From: Apoderus coryli
Taxonomy: Eukaryota; Arthropoda; Insecta; Coleoptera; Attelabidae
Length of the DNA: 64,000 nt
Reading direction: 5' to 3'
NCBI GenBank assembly: GCA_911728435.2
Contig: OU452198.1
Coordinates: 19,564,001 to 19,628,000, forward strand
The stretch's first letter is position 1; each line of letters starts with the position of its first letter. The notes beneath the pieces were generated by a model. The model ran no database searches. It was not told where the DNA came from and was given only the letters and a program-made list of their open reading frames with translations. Shown piece by piece: positions 32,245-44,464 of this stretch. The translations under genes and the position numbers were made by a program.

Positions 32245-33318
32245 TACGTAAATCACCGAGTACCTATATCATTACGTTAAATACCGGTATTTAGTACCCA
32301 AAAACTCTACTAAAAATTACCGTAATTGTAATTTTGTCGTAGATTCTGTCATTCTCGGGATTTATTGAAATTAATGGGCTGAAGGATTCAAAATAAGCAA
32401 TATTTTGTAATACTAAAATACATATAATCAGTAGTAATACTATAAGTACTTTAAAATAATCAGTTATACATCGATAGCTTGTTGCATAATTAAAAAGAGA
32501 GTCAGTTTGACATATTCAAAAACTTTGACGATTTGTGTTTATGCAGCAAGTTTGAGATGTACCTATAACTCGCACTATTTTAATGTAGGTACGTACGAAT
32601 AGTATTTGGCTAGATTGTTTTGGGAGTAAATTAAAACAATAGATATCAACTATAAACGGTAAAATATTTTATTTAATGAACATAGTCAATAATTCACAAA
32701 TAATGTAAAATTTGATAACGAAATATATACAGGGTGATTCATCCTGAGTGGCCTATTCAAGGTTCTCGTGAACTACAAAAGGTATGTGTCTGAATCTTAG
32801 GGGTTCGATATTATCGGGAAGTTTCTATATTGATGTACTATTTCCGGGTTTGTTTTACTTCCGGTTATATCGGAAGTAACCGTCTACGTCGTTATTTTAA
32901 ATGGAATGACCACGTTTTTTATATTTTTTTCAAACTCTCTATAAAATATAAAGGCTACTTTATTTAAGAATTCCCTTTACCTAAACCTAACAGATTTTTT
33001 CTACAAATTTATTTGTGAAAATTTTTACGTTTTTCGGTTTCTACAAAAAGAATTAATATTTTTATGATTATTTCATTCAAGCAAATCAATTGATATAATC
33101 CAAGGTCGTCAGGCAGTTGCGCAGAATAAGATTTAACCAAATTTAAACTTGAACCACGTGATTGCTAGAAAAAGTCAATTTTTTTAAGTGTAATGGTATA
33201 GATTCGACTATGCCGTTCGATAGACAAAAAAAAATCTTTTTAATGATATAATACTTCCCTATACCTAAAATATACCAATAATAATAATGTACAAAATTCG
33301 GATAATTAAGAAAAGGTA
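32245..33318. other. Intron sequence with a single mariner-like end
   Basis: CAGGGTGATTCATCCTGAGT at 32730 looks like the start of a Tc1/mariner-type terminal repeat, but no convincing partner end was found nearby. The rest is AT-rich intron. Confidence 0.4.
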
Positions 33319-33320
33319 TA

Positions 33321-35394
33321 CAGGGTGGTCCAACGAAAAGTTTGCACCTAGCTTTTCTCTTTTTTTTGTAGTCGAATGCGAAAATGCTCGGACACGTCGA
33401 TTTTGCTTTTGAGGGGGACACATTTTAAACATATTTTTCGATCTGCGCCTTTAACCCCCTAGCGGGGGTGAGTAACAACCCTAAAATTTTAAATGGAAAG
33501 AGGGGTCTAATGACATATCATTTGAAAGGACACAAAATTGTCTTTCTAATGATACCCTATTTGTCGAATTTTACTAAAACAGTTAATACGAAAACGACTT
33601 TAAAGACATTAAGCCGATAATTTTGGTATTAATGAGAAATACAAATAAGTTTTAATTATTGCGAGTGAAAACACCTGCAATCGTTAGTACATTCCAATGT
33701 TTGTTAGTTTTAACATTGCTTTGTAAAAAAAGTAAACAAGCTGTTAAATTGATTTATTAAAACGTTACATTAACAAATGTTGAAAATGTGACCCATTTGA
33801 TTCCATACAATAATACAGATTTTGTTCAAATCTATTTCTAACATTTTGTAGCATATCAGGTGTTATGTTTCTGCACTCTTCTGTAATGCGTTGGCGAAGA
33901 TCTTCTATGGACTCGGGCTTCGTGGCAAAACATTTATTTTTTAAGTGCCCCCAAAGAAAAAAGTCTAAAGGCGATAAATCCGGTGACCTGGCAGGCCATT
34001 CAATTGGGCCCCTCCTTCCAATCCACCATCCAGGGAACCGGTCATCTAAGAACTGTCTTAGTGCGGAGGTGCTCCATCTTGCTGGAAATAAAGCCGATCA
34101 GCAGTATGATTTTGGTCATCTTCTATTATTTGTGTTATTAAAGGATCAATTGTGTCTTCAAGCATGTTTAGGTACACTTCACCAGTTAAATTTCCAGGAA
34201 TAAAAAGTGGTCCTATAATATGATTTCCTAATATGCCACACCAGACGTTTATTTTTTGAGGATACTGGGTATGAACCTCACGGAATAAATGTGGGTTACT
34301 GTCATCCCAGTAACGGCAATTGTGCCTATTTACAGCTCCATTCAAATAAAATGTGCATTCGTCGGAAAAACAAATGTTAAATAATAATTGCGGATCTTCA
34401 ATTAAACGCTGGCTCATTGCTTCACAAAATTGCAGCCTTCTATCAGGATCATCCTCATTTAGTTCCTGTACTAATTTGATTTTGTACGGATGAAATTTGT
34501 ACGCTTTTAAAATTCGTATTATGGACGAACGGGAGACACCTGAGGCTTCAGCTAGTTGACGGGTACTTTGACTATGATCCATTTCAACATGCCCTAAAAC
34601 AGCGACTTCCACAGCTTCATTTCTGATCGGTTTCTGCGGCTAGTGTTTTACATTACAGACAGATCCGGTATCTACAAACTTTTTAACTAACTTGCCAACG
34701 TACACATCATTCACATTTTTATCGGGATGTCTCTCATTAAATAAGCGAGCCGTAAGTCTAGCACTACTATTATTTTGAAAATAAAGTTTAACAATTTCAA
34801 CTCGTTCTAGAATGGAATAAATCATTTTGTACGGTAAAAGTAAAATAACTTGAGAAGCAACCAAACTGAATCAATGAAAAGACTAAAATAAACGGTGTAA
34901 ATTCTTTTCCTACACGTATCTGCAGTTTTTATTTCAACAAAAAACGCAAACGATTAGTGAGGAATTTAGTTCTGATAAATAAGATAGTGTTTTTGAAATT
35001 CCGTTTTTCTTCAAAGTAAATAATTTAGAAATGATTGTAGTTGTTTTCAGTCGTAATAATTAAAACTTATTTGTATTTCTCATTAATACCAAAATTATCG
35101 GCTTAATGTCTTTAAAGTCGTTTTCGTATTAACTGTTTTAGTAAAATTCGACAAATAGGGTATCATTAGAAAGACAATTTTGTGTCCTTTCAAATGATAT
35201 GTCATTAGACCCCTCTTTCCATTTAAAATTTTAGGGTTGTTACTCACCCCCGCTAGGGGGTTAAAGGCGCAGATCGAAAAATATGTTTAAAATGTGTCCC
35301 CCTCAAAAGCAAAATCGACGTGTCCGAGCATTTTCGCATTCGACTACAAAAAAAAGAGAAAAGCTAGGTGCAAACTTTTCGTTGGACCACCCTG
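33321..35394. mobile_element. Mariner-type transposon, 2074 bp, TA duplication
   Basis: Long terminal inverted repeats of about 340 bp (33321-33662 and 35053-35394) begin CAGGGTGGTCCAACGAAAAG and its complement and are almost identical. TA dinucleotides flank both ends (33319-33320, 35395-35396), the Tc1/mariner duplication. The minus-strand transposase between them is broken. The element sits inside the intron of the recombinase-like copy 2. Very similar arms suggest a fairly young insertion. Confidence 0.9.
33765..34864 (-). pseudogene. Mariner-family transposase with stop and frameshift
   Basis: The minus strand encodes an N-terminal helix-turn-helix (MIYSILERVEIVKLYFQNNS), then STRQLAEASGVSRSSIIRIL, and a DDE/D catalytic domain: NICFSDECTF (first Asp), RLYFQQDGAPPH (second Asp) and RSPDLSPLDFFLWG (third acidic). 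An in-frame TAG lies at 34637-34639, and a small deletion after GAPPH shifts the frame at about 34060, so no full protein is made. The open plus-strand frame at 33865-34203 is an antisense shadow. The enzyme class cuts at element ends and inserts at TA. The long terminal repeats belong to it. Confidence 0.85.
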
Positions 35395-36371
35395 TATATT
35401 AGGTATAGCGAAGCATATTATAATTATATTATAATTACTTGTAACTCTGTGTAATCGTTTGTATTAGCGAAAATATAGACGCTAACTTTTCCAATGCAAC
35501 GTTCTGATTGGTTAAAAATAATCAACAATATTCAATTTAACTTTTTTCATTTTTCACCTTTTACCATTCAATTTCCAGTACTGATTTCTCAGTCACCCTG
35601 CATTAGCCGTAAATATGATATGCGTATTTTCAATACTAAGATGTTATAGTTATTAACGTTATTGCAAATTGCAAATAACAGCCGGGCTGTGATTTTTACT
35701 TGGCCAAGGCTTTTATTTGCAGTTATCGGCCGTATTTCGATCTCAAATTTTCGCTATTGTGCATATGTTGTAAAACAAGAAAATTTATTTTAGTAAAAAA
35801 ACTCAATAAATCGAAATCTGTCAAATAAGCAGTCAGTGGCAGCTCTTGCCAGGGTCACGCACCCTCCATTCCGTAAACGAAATATAAATATATTTTTTGC
35901 TGTACCGAGTAAATTAAATATAGTATGAAATTAAACAGTTTATACTACGAGGGGAGCCCTCGTATATCGCAGACCCACAGTAAAAAAAAAACTTTGCTGT
36001 ACATTGTTATAGATTTACCACATGTGGAACTACAAGAACCTGAAGAAGCAGAAGAAAATGCATTAGAGAAAAATATATCGAGTGCCTCCGAGAACGAAGA
36101 AAATTTTAATTCTATATCTCAAAGACAAAACATCATCTCAAAAAAGAAACGACCAAAACAGAAAAATTGTTTTAAGAAAACTTGGACAGAAGAGCAAATT
36201 GCAGTAGTTTTAAAATTTTTTGATCCATACATAAAAAAGAAATCACTACCTGGGAAAGAAGCATGTGAAGAGTGTTTGGAAAAATATCCTGTATTTGGTC
36301 AAAGAAAATGGTCGGATTTGAAAATTTATATGAAAAATTATATTACTAAAGTCACAAAACAGCGGAAATAA

Positions 36372-37040
36372 TATCCACGATATGTATTATTATATATAAT
36401 TTTTATGTTCATGTTTTGTTTCTTATATTTGATGAATAAGTTTTAATTTCATGTTTCATCTACTTATTTAATTTATTTGTTAATGTTTGAATAAGTATTA
36501 ATTTTAATTTACTTTTTTACATACCTATTTGTATGAGTTGATGAGTTTTAATTAAACTTTATTTATATTTTCTTAGATTAAAACAAAATTTGCACCTATG
36601 TTTCGTTTTCCCGAAAAGTCTAACGTGCCATAGACCATCAATAACCCTGGTATAAAACGGTATATTCTGTTTATCATTAGGTGTGTAAATTGTATTGTAT
36701 ACAAACTTGAAACTGCGCAGTTGTGGAATCTGCAATACCTTAATTGTAATATTTGTGAACACTCTGTCACACAAATTCAAATAGCTATATTTGTGGAATC
36801 TTCTACACACACATATGAGTGTTAATAATATTTGTGGTACCGACTATACACAATTTTGTAATCCAATATTTGTGGTTCAGGTTGCCATAAAAGATTTTTG
36901 GTCATAGCTTTGAAACCACGGAGTGTTAAGGAGTGTAAACAAGTTTTTAAAAATACCCAATACATCGTCTTAAATACGAGCCGAAAAGAACGGTTTACAC
37001 CACAAATGTGTTTACTGCCGGGTGGGCACAAATATGGCAA
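36372..37040. other. Spacer between recombinase-like copy 2 and Maverick A
   Basis: The first ~200 bp are probably the 3' end of the recombinase-like gene. The rest contains short phrases such as TTTGTGGAATCT or ATATTTGTGG repeated several times (36720-36880). No gene is identified. Maverick A homology begins near 37041 and its own left terminal repeat is not found here. Confidence 0.4.
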
Positions 37041-37140
37041 CACATGTAATGGTGTGTGTGTGTGGTGTGTATGTGTCAACTCTATAAAGAAGAAAGAGAG
37101 GGCTGCTAATGTGATTCCTTCTTTTTTAATAACACAGGTG

Positions 37141-37355
37141 AATGAATACGTTGGCAAGATCTGATTTGGATAGTATAAATGCATTACTAAATACCCAAAC
37201 TCCGGTGAAAATGTTGAAGTTGAGTGGATCAATTGAGTGATCATATTCTGGAGGAGATGTGCCAATCAGAAAAGTATATTTTGAGTTATTTAGGACAACG
37301 AAATTGTGCTGGCAATAGACTACAATCATTATTTATGTTTGATATAAATGTATAG
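37141..37355 (+). pseudogene. Maverick A OB-like gene, two internal deletions
   Basis: Aligns with 46045-46526 of B but lacks two segments. One is ~130 bp and removes the TATA box, leader and start codon (the join is GAATACGTTG|GCAAGATCTG). The other is ~150 bp and removes the middle of the frame. The remaining codons include SDLDSINALLN and the end QRNCAGNRLQSLFMF. It cannot make the protein. Confidence 0.75.
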
Positions 37356-38479
37356 TGGAACAATTTGATGTGTTACAATAAAAAAATGCACGAAGTGTAG
37401 ATTTAATTATAAATAATAATAATTATAAATATCGGACCTCTCTGGATGTGTTTATTTGTGTTTATATTCGTGTTTATTGTTTGAATTAATGTATTTAATC
37501 ATAACCATAATTGGATAGTTTTAGTTTTAATTTAGCCTTTTTTTTAATATATTTAGGCATACACGATTGGATTTTTGCAAATGGATGATAATGATAAATA
37601 AATAAATCATAATTATGATTTAATTGTATTAAGTAAAATATATAACAAAAATAAAAACACATATAATGAAACATAATTGAACTTGTATTTATTTAATGCT
37701 AGCAAAATACCAATTATCAAATAGAATATATAACTCCATCTTCACGATAGTATATCATTTTAATAAACACCAATACCGTTCTAATATTACATACGTGCAC
37801 ACAGGTGTGTTATAGATATCTTTTTAATTATTCGGTCAACATTCACAAAATAACAGTTATTTTTTTAAAAATGTAGTTGGAAATTATTTTTTAGAGCCAT
37901 CTGTTGGGTGAATGTATCCTTAAAATGTTTCCATCATTCGCCAAAAAATATTTAGAAAACAAATCAATAAATTTATTTTTATGCGCCATCTACCTAGATT
38001 ATGTTAGATGTGTTACAAAGTATTAGAAGAAACCGTTTCTTTTCTGACAGAGGGGGTGGGTAATGTATTACGCCACACATAGTGAGAGGCAAATTCAAAT
38101 AAAATAAAACAATTTATTCACATAATTGCAATCGAAACATAAATTAAAAAAAAAAATCAACTATTGCTAAATGCTAATAAATATATAGTTACTAACATAC
38201 ACTATTTTATCTAAAATTCATTATTAAAATTTATTATGAAAACATTAATGAAAAAAAAAATGAAATAACACAATATTAGTGTATTAAACACAACGTCAGA
38301 TATTGTTAATAAATACACATACAGACCAGTAGACATATATTCCTTATTCAAACATCCCTTAAAAATTACTTTAAACTAACTAAATAGTAATTGTGTTAAA
38401 AATGTTTTAATTTATAATATATACCTACACATATAATTAAATTAGAATTTTTGACTGAAAAAATAAAACTAATTATGAA
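37356..38479. other. Maverick A noncoding region
   Basis: AT-rich, alignable with B 46527-47549 (for example the AATTGAACTTGTATTTATTT block), with A carrying small extra pieces. No gene is seen. It probably holds 3' ends of the OB-like and polymerase transcripts. Confidence 0.5.
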
Positions 38480-41400
38480 CTAATCGGACATTTCTTCCAC
38501 CATATTTAATAATATTTTTAATCTCTCTTCTGGATTAATGCTATAAAAAGAGATATCTTTATGACCCCACCGAATTGATTTTGTGCTATTCGGAATTAAA
38601 AATCTTTTATTATTTTTGTGTGATAGAGCAATTTTATTAATTGTTTCGGTATATACATCGTGTAATGTACTCTTAAATGAATTCATTTTGCGAAATATAT
38701 ACCCACCTGTGGTCACTATTTTTTTTATAGTCTTCAATAGACAATGTTTTATTTACAATAGATTTTTTGCCAGTTTCAATTCCGTGTTCTGAGTTTTGAT
38801 ACAGGATGCTTTAGCCCCAGTTCCGAAAAAAGATAGGATTGGTTCATATTCATCTTTAAATCTCCCTATGACTGATTCTGTGACTGGTAGATTTAAGGAG
38901 TTTTGTGTATTATAATTGGATGTATCGAAATAGTGTCTGAAATCGTAAAAGTTTTCTTCCGCTTTGAATATAAGAGAGTCTGTGTCGGTATATAATAAAT
39001 GAATTTTCTCACCAAAATTTATTTTTAAGACGTCGTAGCAGAAACCATACACAACCGTTTTGGATAGATCCAATATAGAAAATCCTAGATATATTGGTTT
39101 ATCATAAAAAATCTTTAATTTACCCAGATGAATTGCTACAAGGTTTTCCGTAAAAATCGGAGATGTTTTGTAATGTGGTTTCGCGATCAATGCGCGCGCT
39201 CCCAAATGTTTTCCTTTATTTTCCCAACTCGTTACTAATTTAATATCTTTTCTATTGTCTACATTCTCGACGGATTTTCCGTAGATACTGTTATTCATAA
39301 TTTTGTAAAACGATTTTTCAAATTTATTAGTTGTTTTATTACGCAATGATGTATTTAAATCAATATATTTTTTCAACCAGCGAGACTGATTAAAACCCAA
39401 AACTCTGTGAATATTTTGTATTATTAAACCGTATCTTACAGCCTGTTGCAACGTACGATAATGCACCACATATTTCTCTTTATTGAGTAAATTTGGGATT
39501 AACTTGGGCGTAACGCTTTTAGAAAGAGGTGGTATAAGACTTTTAACAAGGAACGGCAAATCCGAATGTTCGTCGTGGAGATACGTAGGATATTCAATGT
39601 CAACCTCGTATATGAAACCGCGTCGATTATGCACGTCTATATTTAACAGTTCTAATTCGCTAATTTCCTCTTTCGATAGCCAAGGAAAAGTCGTTTTCAG
39701 GTAGTGATTGTGACATCGAATGGCCATACAAATTGGTTGCATCCAAATACATAATATAACTCTCTGGTTTGGTTTCATGAAAACCCGGTATTAATGCATT
39801 GTTGGCCACATGCATTCTATCAGAACACTGACTAATTCCACCGCGAATACCTGCCTTGAAAAAATGTACCATGTCTATGTCTGTCCCAGCTTAATGATGG
39901 TAAACTTATGTAGTGACCGGGGTCTAATTGATATGTCTCTAAGCTTTTGTCTCTAAAACTTTCAAACACGTCGCATAGTAAGAGTACATCAGATTGTAAA
40001 TATATGTCTGCATATTGTCCTAGGGATTCACATTCAAATATTTTCCACACTTCTTGCGCTCTATTATAATCAGCTTCGCTAACCGCTTCGTCATTTAACT
40101 TATCAAAAAAATCATCTTTTGTTGGTAAATATGGGGTGTTTAATTTTTGCAAATCATCTAAAAAATGATATGGGCACTCGCCTTTTTGTCTCATTAATTT
40201 AAATTTTTCAGTTCTCCCAAAATATTTACGTGTGGCATTAAACTGATCTGTGTGTAAACTATCACTAAGGTTTCGTAATGGTGATTGTAGAAAATTAAAA
40301 CTATCAATAAATCGCATTTGCATGTATCTTGTTTTACAATGTCCATTTTTATCAATGTATGAATTCATAGGAACGCGTTTTGTTATCAACATATACTTCT
40401 CCTTTGTCTGCGCGATAACATCTAATGGACTATCGTTATCGACCAACTGTTTAATGAAAGGATGACTATCGTAGGACGTATTATGAAAGACTATTGGAAT
40501 ATAATATTGTATTTTAAAATTTAAATTACAAATTGAATGCGCGGCTCCAGATCGTTTAACCCCTGTGATATGATCATGATCCATTACTTTTATATCGTTA
40601 TCTACAAATTTTCTATTACATATGGCACATATTTTAGCATTCTGGAATTCCAATATTTCATCGTCATTCAAAGGCAAAATTGGTACAACGACGCTTAAAT
40701 AGCGATTATAAATTACTTTTAAATCGGTCTCCAATCTATTTACAAATTCTTCAGCAGCATTTTCTCCGCGATATAATACCAATTTAGATTTTGAATCATC
40801 ATGACGACATTTAATGTAGTATGAAAAGGCGTATGGCTCATGTTTGAATGTCTGATGTGTATAGGAATTTTTTGGATTAGGTTCGCACGTTGTGATTGGT
40901 TTTAATATTGATTCGAAATCTGCGTAAACTATGAATGGTACGGGTAATTGCTTCTCAAAATATTCGAATTTTAATATATTTTCCAGTACGCTTTTACCAA
41001 ACCTATCGATTTTCAAATTTTTCGACGGTGTGCATACACTAATATGATCGCAATCATACATTTGATGCGATTTTAATAATTCATTTGAGCTAAAAAATAA
41101 TAAACAACCGTCACATAAATTAATTTCGTGTTGATAGGTAGACATCTGTTTCGACACCAATCTAGAAAGATTTTTTTATCCAGCAGTAATGATAACGTTC
41201 ATTAGCATCATCACTAATAAGTAACAGATTAATATGGTGGAAAAATCTCCTAGAAGCAAACCTCAATGGGCCGAGAATATCGTATTCCTGTTTATTATTG
41301 TTGAATACCCTCTCTAAACCATAAACATTTATTGAAATATTAAGTTTTTCGAATTTAGTAATGTCCTTTAATTTCATGGGGAAATCTAAACCTAATAAAT

Positions 41401-42189
41401 TAAGAATTCCGCTATAATGTGGATATGATGTCGTGTATTGAGAATTTTGGGATGTAGGGTACAAGGCGGCTAAAATTGACCATACGAAGCAATGTTGATC
41501 ATCATTTTGCACATTAATCACAGCTTTTTTATTTTGAATATATTTCGGTAATTTAATAAATGACGACCAACCTAGAAATACGTGAAAAAAAAAATAAAAT
41601 AAATAAAAATTACCTGATTCTCTCTCTAGAAACTCCTCGGATTTAGTTTTAAGAGTTTCAATAAAAGAATCATATATTTCACTAACATCACTTCCAAAAT
41701 CAATAATTTTGTTATGTGTAATAAATGATTTCGTTTCAATAGTTTCTTGAATTGACAGACTATATACACTAAAAACTTCCAAATTAACTTTAACGACGGT
41801 GTGCATGTTTAACGTGTCGGAAATTAATTTTAAAATTGTGGGTTTTAAATCACTAAAAAACGCGCTATAGTCCCCGTATTTATTTACCGGTGTCACTCGC
41901 AAAGTTGTAATTCTATCTTTAAACGCCGTATGCACAATTTTAACATTATCCGATACTGTTGTGCAGGCATTTTTTTGTGTAACATACTTCTATAATGCCC
42001 GCTAATTTTGTTTGAATCTATTTCGATTTGACATGACGTACACATGATTTTGGAAACTTTTTCACTATTAAGTTTTTGTCGTTTCACACTATTTTCAATA
42101 TTTAAGGTGTGTTCACACGATTGCCTCATATGTCTATTTAAATTAGACATACGAGTGAATTCCATATTGCAACCGTCACACGAATACAT
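38480..42189 (-). pseudogene. polB: Maverick A protein-primed family B DNA polymerase
   Basis: Minus-strand pieces in order: an N-terminal C2H2-like region (CDGCNMEFTRMSNLNRHMRQ), a region with NDDQHCFVWSILAALYP, the exonuclease motifs VYADFESIL (Exo I), FHNTSYDSHPF (Exo II) and DVLLLCDVFESF (Exo III), an embedded endonuclease-VII-like DHDHITG, and the polymerase motifs YLDATNLYGHSM (A), IMNNSIYGKSVENV (B) and LLYTDTDSLIF (C). This enzyme would copy the linear element DNA from a protein primer. The gene is split by frame changes near 41930, 41160, 39850-39700 and 38750. A 42-bp T-rich segment at 41572-41613 has GT-AG ends on the minus strand and may be an insertion or a tiny intron. Confidence 0.85.
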
Positions 42190-42547
42190 TTTCGAAATTA
42201 AAACAGTTGTTCTTTACAATCTTAAAAGCGTTGTCATTTCTCACAACCAATCTCTTTCCCCGAATTCGGTAATTCCGACAAAATGTTGGTAGGGGACGTT
42301 TATGTTTATTTTATTATATTTTAAATCCGACCAATGATATGTTTCTGCTGCTTTTTTTCCTTTCGTGCTTTCTCGGCTCTTTTATGTGGATACGTGGGCG
42401 TATTTTTTTACAATTTTGGTATCGCAATAGAAAGTTTAAAATATATTTGTGGAACGTCAGCAGTTACATATTTTTGCTAATACTAACAACTTGAAAATTT
42501 CAACTTAAGTTTAGCAGAGTGTGTATAGAATTAAAAAATAATTTGAA
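42190..42547. other. Divergent promoter region, polymerase and acidic gene
   Basis: The region lies between the polymerase start and the spliced acidic gene. It is conserved with B 50517-50818 (CTCACAACCAATCTCTTTCC) and probably carries both promoters. Confidence 0.4.
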
Positions 42548-43196
42548 ATGAATTCGAAACATATTCGAAGATTGAATAGAATTAGTGCATTGGAAACATT
42601 GCTTTTACATGTAAGTAAATGCAATTTCTTTTCACACACTGTGTTTTTTTTTTTGCTTTTTTTTGTCTCGTAATAATTATCATATCACTAATAAGTTTAA
42701 AATTTTGTTGTTATAGTCCGAAACAAGCGATAGTGATGATGATATCAATCCTCAGGAGGGTGGTATTGAAAATAACCCCAACCCCGATGATGAAGAAGTC
42801 GCGGATAATGACCCTGATGAGGGTATTGTAGACGAACATCATGGAGCATATGAGTGTCGTCAGAAAATTCTGACACCGAGCACGAACAATCCGCAAAGTT
42901 GTAGGAGCTATTCCTACACCAACATAACGACGAAAAATGGATTTTCTGAAGCCGCATACCCTCAATTTACATCTGTCAACCTCTGTTACGAATGTTATCG
43001 GGTGTATATAGCAGAATATACTGACGCCGACGATCCTGTTGGGATGTGGCGCCGACACGCGAAACACACTCACTTCGACATCCATATGGAAGGCTATCCG
43101 CTTAATCATAGGAGTTTTTGTGGTGTGTGTGATTCGCGACTATGGACTTCGCGTGATATAAACTTATGTTTAACTTGCACACCAAAACATAGCTAA
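42548..43196 (+). CDS. Maverick A spliced acidic, Cys-rich zinc-type protein
   Basis: Exon 1 is 42548-42610 (21 codons, MNSKHIRRLNRISALETLLL, then H). The intron is 42611-42716 (CAT|GTAAGT ... TTATAG|TCC) and exon 2 is 42717-43196, in phase 0. The product is 180 residues. It has a strongly acidic segment (SETSDSDDD, later NPDDEEV and NDPDEGI) and a C-terminal part with CYECY, FCGVCDSRLW and ICLTC-type cysteine pairs (here LCLTC), consistent with zinc binding. The identical exon plan in B (50819-51483) and open frames in both copies support a real gene. I do not recognise the family; a regulatory or nucleic-acid-binding role is inference only. Confidence 0.72.
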
Positions 43197-43559
43197 GTGT
43201 GTAATGATTGTTGAATTAGTAATAGTATGTTGCATGTTGTAGTTAGATTTAGAATATTATGTAATTATGCTTATTCACAATGTATTAATTAATTTATAGA
43301 ATATTGAGTTAGATTAGTAATTAGATTAAATTTTATAGTAATACGTGTATTTTTTAGACATAGTCGTAATTTTAATGTAATATATTTAAATACTACACAT
43401 TAAAATAAACTTAAGAAAATTGTATACATAATGTTTGTAATTTTATTTAAATATTTTTATTCATTCATTCAACATTTTTATTTTTTTATTTTTATTAAAA
43501 ATATAGTTTGTGAATACTACATTGCTTTTTTTTTATATTATATATACATAGTTATTTGA
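43197..43559. other. Maverick A spacer
   Basis: AT-rich 3' region shared with B 51484-51827. It contains TAAAATAAACTTAAG-like polyadenylation signals for the acidic gene. No gene is seen. Confidence 0.45.
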
Positions 43560-44464
43560 GCACATCATTTTTATGAATCCAGCTATTGTGCGTGCTATTA
43601 AAACCAATCCATTTAACTAGGATTCTGTCACCACGTTTTCTCACAACTTTTTATTATATAATTGTCTGGATTTTTTGTTTTCAATAGTTCATATTCATAA
43701 AAACAACCTTGTATTGGAATCCCATTCATATCATGTGAATAATAAGTGGTTGGTATAGATTTTCGCACTTTTACAATTTTAAAAAGTCCAATTAAAAAAT
43801 AGCCCTTCTCAAACATATGTTTATATTTCGAAATTCGCACGATGTCATTTGTTTTAAATTTTGGTTTTGTTACACGTTCACGTCGTTAGATATAAGCTGG
43901 AATTTTCGTTGAGGGCAGAACAGAGGCGTGGGCGAAACCAGTTGTTCTATGTATTCGATTATTATATGTTTTTACAATGTCAACCAATATATCAGTCCAT
44001 ACATATTTTCCCCTGAACGAGAATTGTTTATACAACCAATTTTTCAATGTTCTAATGACACGTTCAACAATGGCTGCCTTCTTTGTACTAAAGACTGAAT
44101 AATGATGTATTTTATTTGATTTAATTAATTGCGAGAAGTGTTTATTATAAAATTCGGTGCCATTGTCTGTCTGTATGTATTTAGGTATTTCCTTCTTACG
44201 CACATCGTGTAAAATTTCTCTCATTTTATTGGTTACTTCAACACCTGTTTTATTTTTTAATGCTTTCACCCACACAAATTTTGAAAAACAATTGATAACT
44301 GCAAGAATATACCTATACCCATTATTAATACTAGCGTATGGCTCAATGTCTGTTAAATCAAGCTGCCAAAGATCTGCATAGCCCACAATATTTATTCTTC
44401 TACGTCGAAAATTTCGACGAGCGCCCCTATGACTTTCATTTACAATACTCAATTTGGTGCTCAT
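43560..44464 (-). pseudogene. Maverick A integrase with chromodomain remnant
   Basis: Retroviral-type (rve) integrase on the minus strand. LWQLDLTDI holds the first Asp, TDNGTEFYN the second and KKAAIVERVIRTLK the Glu of the D,D-E site. The N-terminal basic RRNFRRRRINIVG is typical of Maverick integrases. A nonsense codon (TAA at about 43886-43888; B has CAA there) ends the frame after the catalytic core. The following codons remain in the same frame (KYKHMFEKGYF, KTKNPDNYII), but the chromodomain is then lost by a frameshift near 43650. The enzyme joins element ends to host DNA. The two breaks make this copy inactive. Confidence 0.85.

Larger units (their letters stand above)
29835..36371 (+). 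pseudogene. Tyrosine-recombinase-like gene, copy 2, two coding blocks around a 4-kb intron
   Basis: First block 29835-31944: a Ser/acidic N-terminal half, a C2H2-like finger (YCCILCQKMVINLSRHFVDM, then H, near 30920-30980), then the core. Core motifs in order: VVFNKRRSGETSR (Arg I), VPGKRGRKVPILL (hairpin Lys), GTKLRKYVAT (Arg II; Thr replaces the usual His), LARHLGH (His) and FYRLHES (Tyr). That is the order of tyrosine recombinase catalytic residues. The block ends TTATCAG|GTAAAA at 31944. The second block starts after TTGTTATAG at 36013, joins in the same codon phase and encodes an acidic linker then KTWTEEQIAVVLKFFDPYI, ACEECLEKYP and KWSDLKIYMKN. Frame breaks near 30805, 31030 and 31055 make it look decayed unless they are assembly errors. 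The function is inferred. Confidence 0.65.

Noticed and set aside
33865..34203. Plus-strand frame of 112 codons in the mariner
   Set aside because: It is antisense to the transposase catalytic region, which has clear DDE/D motifs.
32730..35600. A second mariner-like element spanning from CAGGGTGATTC to TCACCCTG
   Set aside because: Only about 8 bp match between these ends and the region inside is the other mariner plus intron sequence.
41572..41613. A 42-bp intron in the Maverick A polymerase
   Set aside because: Ends fit GT-AG on the minus strand, but the length is below usual intron size and divisible by three, so a T-rich in-frame insertion is equally likely.
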